Positions 44,125-56,159 of a stretch of DNA of 64,000 bases are shown piece by piece; within the stretch, counting starts at the first letter, position 1; each line of letters begins with the position of its first letter. A model generated the notes under the pieces. The model saw only the letters and a program-made list of their open reading frames with translations. It did not search any database and was not told the DNA's origin. Position numbers and translations under genes: made by a program. The stretch is from Aureobasidium sp. EXF-3400 (taxonomy: Eukaryota > Ascomycota > Dothideomycetes > Dothideales > Saccotheciaceae): NCBI GenBank assembly GCA_024195585.1, contig SWBL01000304.1, forward strand, positions 1-64,000, given 5' to 3'.

Positions 44125-46721
44125 ATGTCAGCTGCCGACAGAAGAACGTCGGCCTCGCACCGCCAGAGAGTCCCTCGTGCTAGCGCTCAACCAGAAGGCT
44201 ATTCGCAAAGGAACCCTCAACCCGACGCCTACTCGCAAAGAAACGCCCACGTCCGCGTCGAGTCGCATCAACATGAATCTCGCTCTGCTACTATCACACG
44301 TGTCCGGAGCGTCCACAAGCCTTCTACCCACCCCGGTCAGCCCTCGAAATCAAGGCACCCCGATCCAATCCCCAGCAATGTCGACCCTACTCCTGCCTGG
44401 AACCCTCGGGCTTCATTGATACCTCATACCTCTGCCCCCTTGGCATCTCGCGTCTCTATCCCACCTCTAGCCGCCCATGCGCCTGCTGCTCTCCAGCCTG
44501 AACCTCTGTCTTCCATGACCCTCGATGCTCAAGAGACCGCAATTATCCAGGATCTACTGTTCGTTTTTATGGGTTTCGAGGGCCAGTATGTCCGCTACAC
44601 CGATGCCTATCAGCCACAAGAGGAAAAGAGCCGTCTTACTGGTCCACAATTTCGGCTTCTGCCTGGTCTTGATCCGAGCTTGAGAGACTTGACTCTTTCC
44701 ATGCTGAGAATGGCTACACACTATGCCGCTGTCGAAGCCTTTGTCGAGGTCCAAAGCCGGGAAGAGTTTGGCGCCGTCAACCATGCCCTTTGCGCCGCCA
44801 TGAGGAAGCTGCTCAAGGACTATTTAATCCTTGTCGCTCAATTGGAACATCAGATGCTCACCAACCAATCATTTACTCTCCATGTCCTGAACCTCCACAC
44901 CAAACCTACCAGCCACATGATGTTTCAATTGTACAGCCTGGCTCATGAAATTCTGAAGGAAAACTCAATGCTTGAAGATGATGACGATGACCTGGACGAA
45001 TCTGATGATTTCGAAAACATTCTGGAATCTTTGCGAGAGGGTAGAGACGCTGGAAACGTCGGGAGAAAGGTGTGCAAGGGAGGTAGTGTGTTGCGCCTGA
45101 TCACCAAGCGTCTAGCCACCATGTCTGGCGACCCTGCCGCTCGAACCCTACTTACCACTCTGTTGCGCGAGTCCTCCAGACCCTACATGGCCATGTTGAA
45201 TGAATGGCTCCATCACGGCAACGTACGAGATCCACATTCCGAATTTCTTATCAAAGAGCAGAAGAGTATTCGCCGAGAAGGTCTGGAGCAAGATTACACC
45301 GATGAGTACTGGGAGAAGCGCTACACCATCCGACACGAAGATGTACCCCCACAGCTGGAATCTGTCAAGGACAAAGTGTTGTTGGCTGGCAAATACTTGA
45401 ACGTCGTTCGAGAGTGTGGTGGCGTGGATGTATCAAGAGACATGGATGATCAAGTTCCTCATACGTTCGATGATGTCCGCTTTCTGGACAACGCCAATTC
45501 TGCCTACGCCTTTGCCAACTCTTCGCTTCTCACACTCTTACTTACCACGCATGCTCTTCCTGCACGCCTTCGCAGCTTGAAGCACTATTTCTTCTTGGAC
45601 CGATCCGACTTCTTTTCTTACTTCCTCGAACTCGGTCACTCAGAGCTTAAGAAGCCTGCTAAATCTGTTAATATCGGAAAGCTGCAGTCGCTTCTGGATA
45701 TTGTGTTGCGCCAGCCTGGAAGTGTCGCAGCCGAGGACCCTTTCAAAGAAGATGTCAAGGTTGTCATGAACGAAGTCGGTCTGACTGGATGGTTGATGCA
45801 GGTCGTCAACGTCAAGGGCCTGGATGCTGATGGTGGAAGCATCACTTCCTACACACCAGCAGCCAGTGTCGTTGGAGACGAGCGAGACATCACCGGTTTC
45901 GATGCACTTACCTTTGACTATGCTGTTCCATTCCCTCTATCGCTGGTCGTCTCGAGGGTGACATTGACCAGATACCAACTGCTCTTCCGTTACATTCTTT
46001 CCTTGCGTCACCTCGAACAGCTACTGGTGAGCTCATGGGTTGACCACTCGAAGGTCACGAGCTGGCGCCACAAGAGCTCGGACCGACGAATCGAAGATTG
46101 GAAACGCAGAGCATGGTGCTTGCGGAGCCGCATGCTTTGTTTCGTGCAGCAGTTATTGTACTTCTGCACAAGTGAAGTGATCGAGCCCAACTGGACTGCT
46201 TTTATGACTCGATTGAGCGAGGCAGAAGCACCAGAAAGCGTTGCCGAAGGCGGAAAGGTCAAGCGCACTGTTGACGAACTGATGCAAGACCATGTCGACT
46301 TCCTAGCCACGTGTCTCAAGGAGTGCATGCTGACGAATTCCAAGCTGCTCAGGGTACGTCGCGGATAATCTTATTCACAGCATGGTAACTAACATACAGA
46401 CAGATCAACTCCAAAGTCATGGCTACTTGCACAATGTTCGCCAACTATACTGCGTCACTGTCACGTAACCTCGCGGTAAGTGATCCAGATCTCGCTAAGA
46501 CCGAGGCTGGCAAAACGGAGCACGACCCACACAGGCTGGAAAAGCTCGACGACAACCTCAAACGCTTCGAGGACAACTTCACCAGACACTTGAAAATCCT
46601 ACTGGACGCGCTGAACTATCTCGCTGCTACAGAGACGGTGGTATTCTTGGGACTTTGCGCCAGACTCAGCATGGCCAACGAGAACATCTCTGCTCCTCTG
46701 GGCTCGGTATCTTACGGTTGA
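44125..46721 (+). CDS. Gamma-tubulin complex component 2 (GCP2/Spc97)
   Basis: Two exons, 44125-46353 and 46404-46721, separated by a 50-nt intron, give 848 aa. A Ser/Pro-rich N-terminus of about 130 residues precedes the GCP N domain ([20 protein letters not shown], then YVRYTDAY). Family marks include [59 protein letters not shown] and [15 protein letters not shown], then [20 protein letters not shown] and the gamma-tubulin-binding C-terminal helices. These are GCP2 rather than GCP3 features. It nucleates microtubules at spindle pole bodies. The start at 44125 ([10 protein letters not shown]) was chosen because the open frame upstream to 44032 has no coding character. Confidence 0.93.
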
Positions 46722-46832
46722 AATGAAAGATAAACTTATGTCGTTTGGGTATCATGCTGTAAAACGGAAACAAGCGTCGTGAGACGAGCGGGTGATGCTA
46801 AGTACTCTCTGGCTCAAACCAACTGTACACTC

Positions 46833-47612
46833 CTAGCGCCTTCTAGGATCTCTGCTCGCGTCAATGTTGGAAGTGGTCTGGTAGAGGAATGTCTGTGCCG
46901 CAGAAGGTGCAGGCAAAGGAGCATTCATCATAGGCGCAGTCGGTGCCACAGCCGTCTTCTTCGCACTTTCTGCAACCACAGCAGAAGAAGCTCCCATCTG
47001 CGCAACAGGAGCCGGACCAGCAGCACTCTTCCTACGTTCAGCCCCGGTGGTAGTAGCAGCACCAGACTTGTCGTACTTCTTCAGCGTATCGAGCAGAAAT
47101 TGTCTCGACTCCTTTGCACGCGCATTGTACTCTCCCACTCTGCGCAACGAGTCCAGGGCTGTGAGGACTTCGGCAGTGGTCTGTTCTGAGATTTCTGGAC
47201 GTGTGTCGTTTGCCCTTATGGCTTCGGGTGCGAATGCGGCATTGAACATTCTGTTTCTAGATGGCAGAGAAAAGTAGATTTAGCACTTTGCAATTGAAAC
47301 CCGAGATTTGAAGCATGTTGAAGTAGTGTTCTGAGACGTAGGTGAATCGAATGTCGTTCTTACCTCACTTGACTGTCGAGGGCATCGGAGTTTGCAATCA
47401 TTTGCTTCAGACGAGGTTCCACGCCATCGACACGGGGTGTGCCGGGGTTGAAGTTGTTGATTGGCAGCATCACTGCTCTGGCCATGAGCTGATTGTTCAG
47501 TGTGTTAGCGTCCATGTCTTTTTGTTGTTCGTCTTTTCTGTAAAGATGAGAAAAACAATGCTAAAGAGAGCTTTACTGTATCGTGGGTTGTTTTCTTGGG
47601 TGGCCCAGCCAT
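46833..47612 (-). CDS. Conserved hypothetical protein, 194 aa
   Basis: Three exons, complement of 47577-47612, 47364-47488 and 46833-47256, close in frame. The first intron (88 nt) starts GTAAAG, has a perfect GCTAAC branch site and ends AATCAG. The protein starts MAGPPKKTTHDTLMARAVML, then PINNFNPGTPRVDGVEPRLK, then a helical segment RPEISEQTTAEVLTALDSLR, and ends in an Ala/Pro-rich tail of about 70 residues. No domain is recognised; the conserved N-terminal half suggests a small complex subunit. If the first intron is not removed, translation from 47612 meets a stop after 36 codons, and a second ATG at 47515 could give an alternative form. Confidence 0.7.
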
Positions 47613-48093
47613 GGCGTTTTTAGTTGGTTTTGGTAGTACCCCAGATGCGGTCGATTCTCAACGGTCAGGGCGAGATGGGGGAGATGGAGAAGCGCGAGGG
47701 ATGGTCATCAGCACTTTGCGATTTGTGGATACTGAGTGAGGTCGGACTGTTTGGAAAGACTTGAGAAAGCAATTCCAACATGGGAAGCGCATAGATTGGA
47801 CTCGATAGAACTAGAAACCTCGATCACGTGACCGTGGTAGTGATTGTACTATGCACTCACTGCGCTTTAGCTCATGGGGATGTAACAACTGAGTTCGGAG
47901 ACCATGTGTGTTTATAATGTGCTTGTGGCAATGATACAAAAACCAACTACGCCTTTCCTTGCTATACCCTAGAGTACTTTGTGACCAAACCCATTCCATC
48001 CCATCCATCCGTCCTGTGGGGTATCCCTGTACCATCCAAACGCCTATTCCATTTCTCGTTTCCTTTCTAGTTCCAGATCATGTAAAGCATGCT
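47613..48093. other. Intergenic region between two minus-strand genes
   Basis: About 480 bp with the promoter of the 194-aa protein gene and the 3' UTR of the I9-type inhibitor gene. No frames, repeats or RNA genes stand out. Confidence 0.4.
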
Positions 48094-48451
48094 TTACGAA
48101 GATCCTCCAGCTACCGAGACGACCTGGTCGTCTTCAACGATAGCCTGGTACTTCTCGCCCAAAGCCTTGACACTGTTGACGACCTTGGAGGGTGCAGTGG
48201 CAGCAAAGCCCTTGATGAGAGTCTTGTACTCGTGAGTGATTATGCCACCCTGACATTTGTGAGCCAATGTAACATCATAGCAAAGGATGCGAAAAAATAC
48301 TTACAGCTTCCTTGATAACAGACATTGCGTGCTCGATGACAGAGTCGGGCGTGTCCTTGGGGTAGCTGACGATGACTTGCTTGCTGTCGGTGGCAGCGTA
48401 GGCCAAAGCCATGAGGAACGCGATGAGGAGGAGATGGATGGTGAACTTCAT
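48094..48451 (-). CDS. Secreted inhibitor I9-type protein (subtilisin propeptide-like)
   Basis: Two exons, complement of 48305-48451 and 48094-48249, joined by a 55-nt intron, give 100 aa. A clear signal peptide, MKFTIHLLLIAFLMALAYAA, is followed by the I9 fold: SKQVIVSYPKDTPDSVIEHA, GGIITHEYKTLIKGFAATAP and KYQAIVEDDQVVSVAG. The family resembles the propeptide of subtilisin-like proteases and yeast proteinase B inhibitor Pbi2, which fold on and inhibit the protease. Here the signal peptide implies a secreted or vacuolar inhibitor or chaperone. The start at 48451 is fixed by the signal sequence. Confidence 0.88.
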
Positions 48452-49335
48452 GTTGATTGGTTGATTGATTGTGCTTGTTACGGTCTTGGAAAATTTTATT
48501 ATTTTGGTAGGCAGTGGTTTAGGTGATGCAGACAGGGCTGGCGGGGCCTGCATTATATCGTGAATGCAAGTGGTTGCCTATGTCATCCTCGGCGTTGCCA
48601 AGGCCGTGGGAGAGTTTGCCAATGAGCGACTAAGGCTTCCCTTTGAACCTCGTGCGACAAAGAACAACGACGGACGTCTCATAATCACGATCATCACTTG
48701 CGACAATCTTCTTCACCGCTCTCCATTCCGACTTGAGAAGTCACTCACATCGACCATCCACCAACATCAAGCACGCGCGTCCGGTCGACCGACGTGCCCT
48801 CCGAGAGCCACAACTAACCTCTGTGCTACACCATCTGTGATCCATCATCTGTCCGCAAAGAGAAACAAAAGAACACAACCAGAAAGAGCAAGAACAAAGA
48901 GAGCCTCCCTACAGCTTGTTGCTGCAGATTGTGAGCGCGAGCAGAAAAAACAAGGCATCGGGGTGAAAGTGGAGGATTCTTCACAGCGTTTTCGCAGAAG
49001 ATCAGGAGCCGGCTCTTGACAACTTCTATTGAGAGCACTGGGCTGCTTATTGTGGGCGAGAAGAGACAATAGCTAGTATTGATCCATCACACTCTTCTGA
49101 TTTCACGCCTTTTGGTGAAGCAAGATCCTCACTTGCTGCTTGCCATTTACTCACCCTTTGTCGTTGTTCAATTCGACGTAAGGGCTCTGCATCTTCTTCT
49201 GTCTACGGACCGGATAGCGCGTTGACTTGTCTCTTTTCTTGAGCCACTTTCGAAGGAAGCTATCCGTGACTCGTAGTCTTCTTCTTCTTCTCTTCTCTTT
49301 CTACTGCTGCAAATAATACATTGCCTTGAAGAATT
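48452..49335. promoter_or_regulatory. Divergent region between the I9 inhibitor gene and PCF11
   Basis: 884 bp with both promoters. The last 300 bp before PCF11 are pyrimidine-rich (TCTTCTTCTTCTTCTCTTCT near 49280), as in many fungal leader regions. A frame at 48564-49019 is basic and low complexity and is probably not coding. Confidence 0.45.
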
Positions 49336-51530
49336 ATGTCTGCCGACCAAATCTCTGACGAGGTCGCTCTGGACTTCCAGGAATCTTTGCAAGATCTTCA
49401 GAACAACAACAGATATGAGATTAGCAACCTGACCATCATCGCCAAGGAGAACACCGAGCATGCTCAAGCTATAGCTATGGTTTTGGAAAAGCACATCAAG
49501 ACGGTAAGACTCAAAAAATCGAGAATTGGTACCTCTTTGTTCTATCAGACAGGGCCTACGATCTTCAGGGAAACTTGTGACTGACTCGACTGCAGACTGC
49601 TCCTGGACGCAAGCTGCCTGCGCTTTATGTACTCGACTCGATCGTGAAGAATGTTGGCACCCCATACACAGTTTACCTTGGAAGAAACCTCTTCTCAACA
49701 TTCATGGACTCATACACTCTTGTAGATAGCCAGACAAGAAAAAGCATGGAAGCCATGTTGAAGACCTGGAAGGAACCAGTGCCTGGCTCTATGGATCCAA
49801 GACCAGTTTTTCCTGCAGAAGTCACCCGCACTATTGAGAATGCGCTCATCAAGGCAAGAACGGCCGCGGTGCAATTACAAACCAGAAATCGCACTCCTCT
49901 CAATATGCCAGGAAGGCCCATGTCGACAAGCTACAGAAACACGCCTACCCCACCGCACAACGCTGGTCAGTTCCAGCCGCCTCCCCAAGATGCGTATCAG
50001 AATGGATTCCGCAGCCAACAGGTATCTATCAGCATTAATCATTTTTCCGACACGACTAACATGTTCAAGCCCACACCTCAACAGTTCTCCTCGCATCAGC
50101 TGCCTCCTGACATTGCGCGTTCGCTATCAGCCGTGCTTAACCCACAGGATGATCTCAACAAGCTGAAGGCAGATATTCATGGCTTGATCGCAGGTTTCCA
50201 ATCTGAATTTGCTCGCAACCCTTACGACTCGCAAGTGCAGACCAAGCTCAAGGCTCTTCTCGACCTCCAAGCCGTCGTGCAAAGTCAGCAACTGAACTCA
50301 GATGCCATTGGAATGATCAAGAAGCAGGTGGCACAGTTGCAAGCAGTACAATCACAGCCCAACCCTCCTCCTCCAGCTGCACCACAGCAATCTCAATGGC
50401 AGGCTCCTACGCCTGTTACCCTTCCATTCCAACCTCCGCCACCTACTCCTCGAGGCTTTGCACCTACTCCCTCAGCACAGCCACCTGTCGCCCCTCCCGC
50501 ATTTGCTCCTGGTATACTTGAGCAGCTCTTGGCGTCTACGGCGAACGGACAGAAACCGAGCACACCCGTCGTCCAAGCTGCCTTGAGGGCAATGCCACCA
50601 CTTCCTCCTACCAATCAGTCACCTCGTACAGCTGCCGCGGTTCCTGCTGGACCGACTGGCAATCCTCTTCTTGATGCCCTTCGTGCTGCAAACATCCTAC
50701 CTGCATCAGCCAATGCTACCCCTGTACCTGCATCGGGTCTTTCTGTTCCTCCACCTGCAGCTCCCGCCCCTGCGCTATCGATTCTCCAACAACTCCAGGG
50801 ACTTGCACCAAAATTGAGCAGTACACCTATGCCGCCTCCAGGCACTCCTGCCAAAGTCCGCATCCCCATGAATGCCGCAGCTTTGAAAAGGTATCTATCA
50901 TTGCACATCGTCACTCCGAGATTTTCGGCTAACATCCCTTCCAGCTTCCGTCCAGAAGTCGTGCATACCCTCTACGACGCACAACCAAACCAATGCACAA
51001 CCTGTGGTCGCCGCTTCTTGTCCACCGACGAAGGTCGTGCCCAGAAGGCTCGCCATCTCGACTGGCATTTCCGCAGCAACCAGCGTATCGCCGACGCAGC
51101 TCTTGCCGCTGGTCTCACTCGCAGCTGGTATATCGATGAGATGGAGTGGATCCGTCTGCGCGAAGTAGATGCCTCTTCAGCTGCTGCCGACACGACTTCG
51201 GCCACTACCACTACTCTTAAGCCTGTCAGTGTGCGTGAGAAATACATACCCGCACCTACTGGCGCTGCGGCAAACGCTACTTGCCCAATCTGTCAGGAGA
51301 AGTTCGAGCCTGAGTGGCATGAAGACGCACAAGAATGGGTGTGGATGGATGCTGTCAAGGTTGGCGGTAGGGTGTTCCATGCTTCATGTCACGATGAGGT
51401 CAAGAGAGCTAGTGGTGGTGATAGAGATAGAAGCACTACTCCAGATGCTGCTGGTGTCCTTGGAAAGCGAAAGGCCGAGGCCGATCTGGCAAATTTCAAG
51501 ACTAAGTTGAAGAGAGAGGTTGCTGCATAG
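49336..51530 (+). CDS. PCF11: mRNA cleavage factor subunit PCF11
   Basis: Four exons, 49336-49503, 49596-50021, 50070-50890 and 50945-51530, give 666 aa. The N-terminal CID (about 5-140) reads DFQESLQDLQNNNRYEISNL, then LYVLDSIVKNVGTPYTVYLG; it binds the phosphorylated RNA polymerase II C-terminal domain. A long Gln/Pro-rich middle follows, then two zinc-finger units: CTTCGRRFLSTDEGRAQKAR with HLDWHF, and CPICQEKFEPEWHEDAQEWV with the final HASCHDEV. This is the Pcf11 layout used to bind Clp1 and Rna14/15 in cleavage and polyadenylation factor IA. Introns 2 (48 nt) and 3 (54 nt) are multiples of three with no stop, so retained forms would stay in frame. Confidence 0.95.
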
Positions 51531-52303
51531 GCTCTGGAGATTATATAGACTCTGTTGCTAAAAGAAGCATACAATCACATTCACCATCGCCACTGTCACT
51601 GTCACTCTTCTGTCTATTGCTTCTTGCGTTTTGCTGGTGATGATATCGTTATGCGATATGTAGGTTTGTTGTTTTCCTGTGTCCCCTGGTCTGCTTCTTG
51701 GAAGTCTGCGATGTTCTCGAGGTGAAGTAACATATCATATCTACTGACCTCTGCCGAATCCATGTAAGCATAGAACGCTAGGAAGGCAACTCAAGTAGAA
51801 GTACAGGGATACTGCTTGATAGTAGAGTGGAAGTAACGCAACGAAAACAGTTGTGTATCAACCAGAATCGACGTAGGTAAGGAAGGATTCGTTATTCTGA
51901 TACCCTTCACTGCCTGTCTCGCTCCCAAACAAAGGCACATGGCGTATACAGGAAAAAGAACTGGCAAAACAGAAACCCCCCTAGCCGCCGTTATTGCTAG
52001 AAGGGAAAGAGGAAAGCACGCATGCTTTTCTTACTTATTGTTATCGTGCGAGGATTACTGGGACCTCTCATGGCATAAAGATCGGCCTCGCCGAGGATCG
52101 AACCGGTGGACTCGGGCTGACTGAGCGGAAGGAACACTACTTGACCGCTGCGCCATCCCACCGGTTCGACGGAAACAATGGTAATTGTTGCGAATATATA
52201 GTATCACGGTTTGTGGCAAGTGAAGCTGGTTTGACGTGTACGGCTGCTGGTAGTGCCGTCCATTCACTTCGCAGAGTTGGTAAGACATGTTGATATTATA
52301 CTT
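51531..52303. other. Convergent region between PCF11 and ORC5
   Basis: 773 bp between two stop codons. It contains the tRNA-like hairpin at 52095-52169, described separately. A CACTGTCACTGTCACTCT direct repeat lies near 51590. The rest appears to be 3' UTR and spacer. Confidence 0.45.
52095..52169 (-). ncRNA. tRNA-like element with A box, B box and long inverted repeat
   Basis: On the minus strand TGGCGCAGCGG (complement of 52145-52155) is a perfect Pol III A box and GGTTCGATCC (complement of 52095-52104) a good B box, 40 nt apart, as in a tRNA with an enlarged variable arm. However, the acceptor, D and T stems do not pair properly, so it is not a normal tRNA. The two ends, 52098-52109 and 52158-52169, form a perfect 12-bp inverted repeat. 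It may be a decayed tRNA gene, a tRNA-derived SINE head or a small structured RNA. No T-rich terminator follows closely. Confidence 0.45.
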
Positions 52304-53770
52304 CTATTCAGCTACATGATCTGTGATATCAAAGCCTACGCTTCGAGCTAACTTGAGCGCGTACTCCCACCCAAAGTTAACCTTCCACTTTGCACCTGGC
52401 TCAAGTACATCACCACCGACGACTGCCGTTCTCAAAAGCAACCGCAACGAACACAGCGTCGCCAGTTGTGTATAGATGTCTATAGTCGGCGTGAGATCAT
52501 GCGGTAGCACCGCTTGTAGAATGGACAGTAATCTGTCCAGAGGAAATGGGCTTGGTGAAAGAAGGTGTCTAGGTATTTTGCGGTTCTTCGACTCGCGGCC
52601 AGCGATGGCGCCGCCTCCTTTTCGGCGTCGCTTTCTCTCTGTGGCTTTCATGAAGTAGATGTTGTCCGTACGGGGCGGATTGAAGGACGCGAGATATGCG
52701 GCACAGAGCAGCCATTTGGAGTAATAGGGTAGATCGTGAGTAACTGCGACATGGTCAGTGGTTGTGTTCGTGAAGAATAGCCAGTGATATTGCATACCAT
52801 CGGTCAGTATGTTAGTGTCCATTTGAGGCTCATCAATAACCGAATCCAGTAGACAGCTTTCAGCCTGGAAGAGTTTACGTTGTGCCACCATGAGTTTACT
52901 GAAGTCTCGTGTGCCATATGTGTTGTCGACAATTGGTTGTACGAAGGGTCGCCAGAGTTTGTCGAGAATGTTTCTGAAGGCAACGATATCTCGGGCTGCA
53001 CCACTCGCCAATGAATCCCAGACAGCAGCACAGAAACGCGACCAGAGCCATGCATCATCTTCAGCAGCAAGCTCTTCTGAGTAGTTGGCTGATGGTGACA
53101 AGGGCTCACTGAAGATGTGTTGTGGTTGGCAGCAAGCGATCTGGATAGCTTGTTCACGAGTATAAGGCGAGAAGTAGACATGTGGGGCACCTGGAAGATG
53201 GAGGAGCCGCGGGTGAGGAAATGTGACGATCATCACGACACTCAGGCATGGAATGAGCTGACCGAGACGTGCAAGAGTCGGCAACAGAGTTGGAAGGGCC
53301 TCTCTTTGCTCATCGATACCGTCCAGAACGAGTATAAATTTGTCGATGCCTCCAAGAAGACGTTCCAGAGAACTTGTCAGAGTGCTGAGGTTTTCACACC
53401 TCGAGGGTATGACTCCATCCAGTGATATGTCGGTTGCCGTTTCGATTGCATCGACACAAGCTGCCAGAGTCCGCTCCAAGAAGTGACGGCTTGTTATACA
53501 CTCAGAGCATGGAATGAAAGCATGTTTGAGGCCAGAAAGTCCCAGGTAAGATTTGAGTAGGCCTGTCTTTCCAGTGGCTTCTGGACCATGTACAACCAGT
53601 GTTCCCGAACTTTGCAATCTAGGCTAAGCGACATCAGTAAACACACGAGCGTTTGCGATGGGCCTACATACAGATAGGAGGGCAGAGAGAGTCTTGATCT
53701 GCAAATCTCTGCATGGCCATTGGTTCGTCAGGGATAGAATGACTTCGTCCGGGAGCATTTCCAAGCCCAT
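52304..53770 (-). CDS. ORC5: Origin recognition complex subunit 5
   Basis: Two exons, complement of 53672-53770 and 52304-53623, joined across a 48-nt intron, give 472 aa. The first exon is MGLEMLPDEVILSLTNQWPC and RDLQIKTLSALLS. After the junction, PRLQSSGTLVVHGPEATGKT carries the Walker A motif at 46-53; FILVLDGIDEQREALPTLLP holds Walker B. The AAA+ fold is followed by winged-helix-like C-terminal segments typical of Orc5. An acceptor 5 nt before a second TAG is needed to keep frame. ORC5 helps ORC bind replication origins in the nucleus. It diverges from TAD3 with 414 bp between starts. Confidence 0.92.
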
Positions 53771-54184
53771 GTCTGTTTCCTTCCGTGTCTCAAGAAATGT
53801 CAGGCTTCACTGCTTCTTGCCGGTTTGCGCTGCTGCTCTGTCTTGAGTGATTTTCTGGGGTTGCAAACGGGCTTGCAATCCTCATCGAAATTCAGATTCT
53901 CGCTCTCACGAAGTTTGTACCTTGGACGTAAAGTCAAGGTTGATTCAGTGCGACAAAAAGTGTAATCACAAAGAACGGAAAGCAGCTTGTCAACAGATCA
54001 ACACCGCGTTGCACAAGCAGGCAGTATGGAGATGGATCTAGTTATGCAAGGAGCCGGACTTAAGCGCATTTGATCCGAGCAGATCTGGGGAAGAAGACGC
54101 TAGCGATGAACCGTGCGTCAGAAATTATTGTCGAGGAAGTCGCGACATGTGAAACTGTGCCTTCTTTGGATTCCAGATAATGCA
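53771..54184. promoter_or_regulatory. Divergent promoter, ORC5 and TAD3
   Basis: 414 bp between start codons. No clear TATA box or cell-cycle box was recognised; no repeats. Confidence 0.45.
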
Positions 54185-55664
54185 ATGAGTGAAGAACAAC
54201 GAGGAAGGTCCGCACCGCCGGGTGTTGGACCTGCTTTCAGCCCCGCCGATGCTGCGTCCCAAGCTGACCTGGGTGGTCGCAACTGCAACTCTCCATCACC
54301 CTCCTTCATCGACGACAACGACATGCCACCCTCCAAACCTGGCCTCTGGTTGCTCAAGACAAAGGCAGAGGCTCGTGCCTCGACTGCTACTGTCCAAGCA
54401 TGGACCATAGAATTGCCATCCAGAGCTGCTAACACCATCCTGGGGTATGCTCTGTTATGTTTGCGCGCAATGCTTCTCTTCGCTGACCCTTTCGCTCAGT
54501 CTTATCAAGGACAATGTTCCTGAACTCGATGCCATCGACCTGCAGCACATCCGTCGCTTCGCAAAGGCTCGCTTCCTGCCCACCCACCTCATCCCCGAAA
54601 CGGTCGCTGTCAGCCGCAGCAGAAGTGGCAGCGAGCACCACGCCGATGGCTCCTCTCGTGGCTCGTCTCGCTCACGTTCATCGCGCAACAAACGTCGGGG
54701 TAGTGTCCCGGCCACCTTGCACTTGATCGTTAGTCCCGTCAGCTGCATTGGTGAAGACGCCCTTACCGAGATTCTCCTTGCCAACCCTCCCTTCGTCGAT
54801 GATGGCTTCCCTCTCATCCTCAGAGAGGTCACCCTTCCTCTGCTGCCTCCCACCAGCGCAGAGCAAGCCGAACAGTGGTCTCAACAGTATTGGCCAACCA
54901 TCTACCGCAAGACCAACCCCTTCGGCCCTCACCCTAGCATCATTGGCCGCGCCGAGGAGGAAGTGACTTCTGACAACAACGTACCTCGCCTCATGGAGAT
55001 GGCCAAGAAAGTCGCTGGAGAGACAAAGGCTAAGTGCTGCGGCGCTGGTGTTGGATGTGTCATCATCGAAAGACCTACCGGCAAGCCCATCGAAGTCATC
55101 GCCGTCGCTGGAGACGGCCGCTATCAAGGCCTTGACGAGGTCGCTGGTCAACAGAACCCTATGGCTCACGCCGTTATGCGAGCTATAGGTATGGTCGCAC
55201 GCAAACGTGTCCGCAGCGCTACTCGCGATCCTACGAAGCTCAACCCAGATATGGCCGCCCTGGACATCAATAAGCCTTCTCACAAGCCCGCACCTGGTGC
55301 TCCCAAGTTCGTTGACAAGACTCTACTGGACTACCCCTTGACGCCCATGGAACGCAAGGCCTTTAACAAGGACAATCTCATCCCTGATGGCTACCTTTGC
55401 GTCGATCTTGAAATCTACCTCACCCATGAGCCTTGCGTCATGTGCACCATGGCCATCTTGCACTCACGCTTCGCTCGCTGCGTCTTCGGTATTCGTATGC
55501 CCAAGACTGGCGCTCTGACCGCTGATGGAGGCGGCCTCGGCTATGGACTGTTCTGGCGTCCTGAGCTCAACTGGAAGTTCTTGTGCTGGGAGTGGAAGGA
55601 AAAGGACCCATACGATGGCGACACCCACTTGCACCTCTTCCTCGACAAGAAGACTCAGGTCTGA
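54185..55664 (+). CDS. TAD3: tRNA adenosine deaminase subunit TAD3
   Basis: Two exons, 54185-54444 and 54500-55664, give 474 aa. The C-terminal deaminase domain has NPMAHAVMRAIGMVARKR with H310-A-V312, where catalytic deaminases have His-Ala-Glu; the zinc-binding pair is in LTHEPCVMCTMAILHSRF (C399 and C402). Replacement of the catalytic Glu by Val is the known hallmark of Tad3, the structural partner of Tad2 that together convert wobble adenosine 34 to inosine. The domain ends GLGYGLFWRPELNWKFLCWE. Ser/Arg-rich insertion near 125-150 is low complexity. The start MSEEQRGRSAPPG was chosen as the first ATG with coding character; the open frame extends upstream to 54113. Confidence 0.93.
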
Positions 55665-56159
55665 ATTTTTCCTTCCTTGATGACTGTTCGGAACCTTCGC
55701 TACATTCTTCGACGGTTTCTTTTTTCTTCTTCTTTCGAATTCTTTCCTTGTCTTTGTTACCGACATGGTTAGATAGTGTGTCGGCCCCGCTTTCGGGGGA
55801 GGCTTTGTTTTCTATGGAGACTGCCTGTTAATGAATGGCAGCAGCATTACGCACACAACAGCGAGCATGGTATACAGGCGTCAATATGGGTTGGTTGGTG
55901 GCAGTGTGGTGAGCTTTTCTTATACCCCTTTTTCTGCGCATGAACAAACCGAGACGGACGAAATGGCTACGATTATGGGCATGCTTCAGAGTCAATATAT
56001 ATAAAACGATGTTTTCTTACTCGATTTTCCACTGTGACTGTGTTCTACTCGATGCTTACGCAGTTATGGACGTGACTCTGATTGAGATGGCAGAGTGGGT
56101 TTCTTCTAAGGCATGGAAATATGATTCGTACACTTCGTTTACGTGGGAGATGCGACAGC
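55665..56159. other. Convergent region between TAD3 and the SelO homologue
   Basis: 495 bp with both 3' UTRs. A T-rich TTTCTTTTTTCTTCTTCTTT tract lies near 55715, just after the TAD3 stop. No gene or repeat seen. Confidence 0.4.

Noticed and set aside
47515..47612. Repressive upstream frame overlapping the start of the 194-aa protein
   Set aside because: A consistent intron with GTAAAG donor, GCTAAC branch and CAG acceptor joins the upstream ATG in frame, so it is more likely the true first exon.
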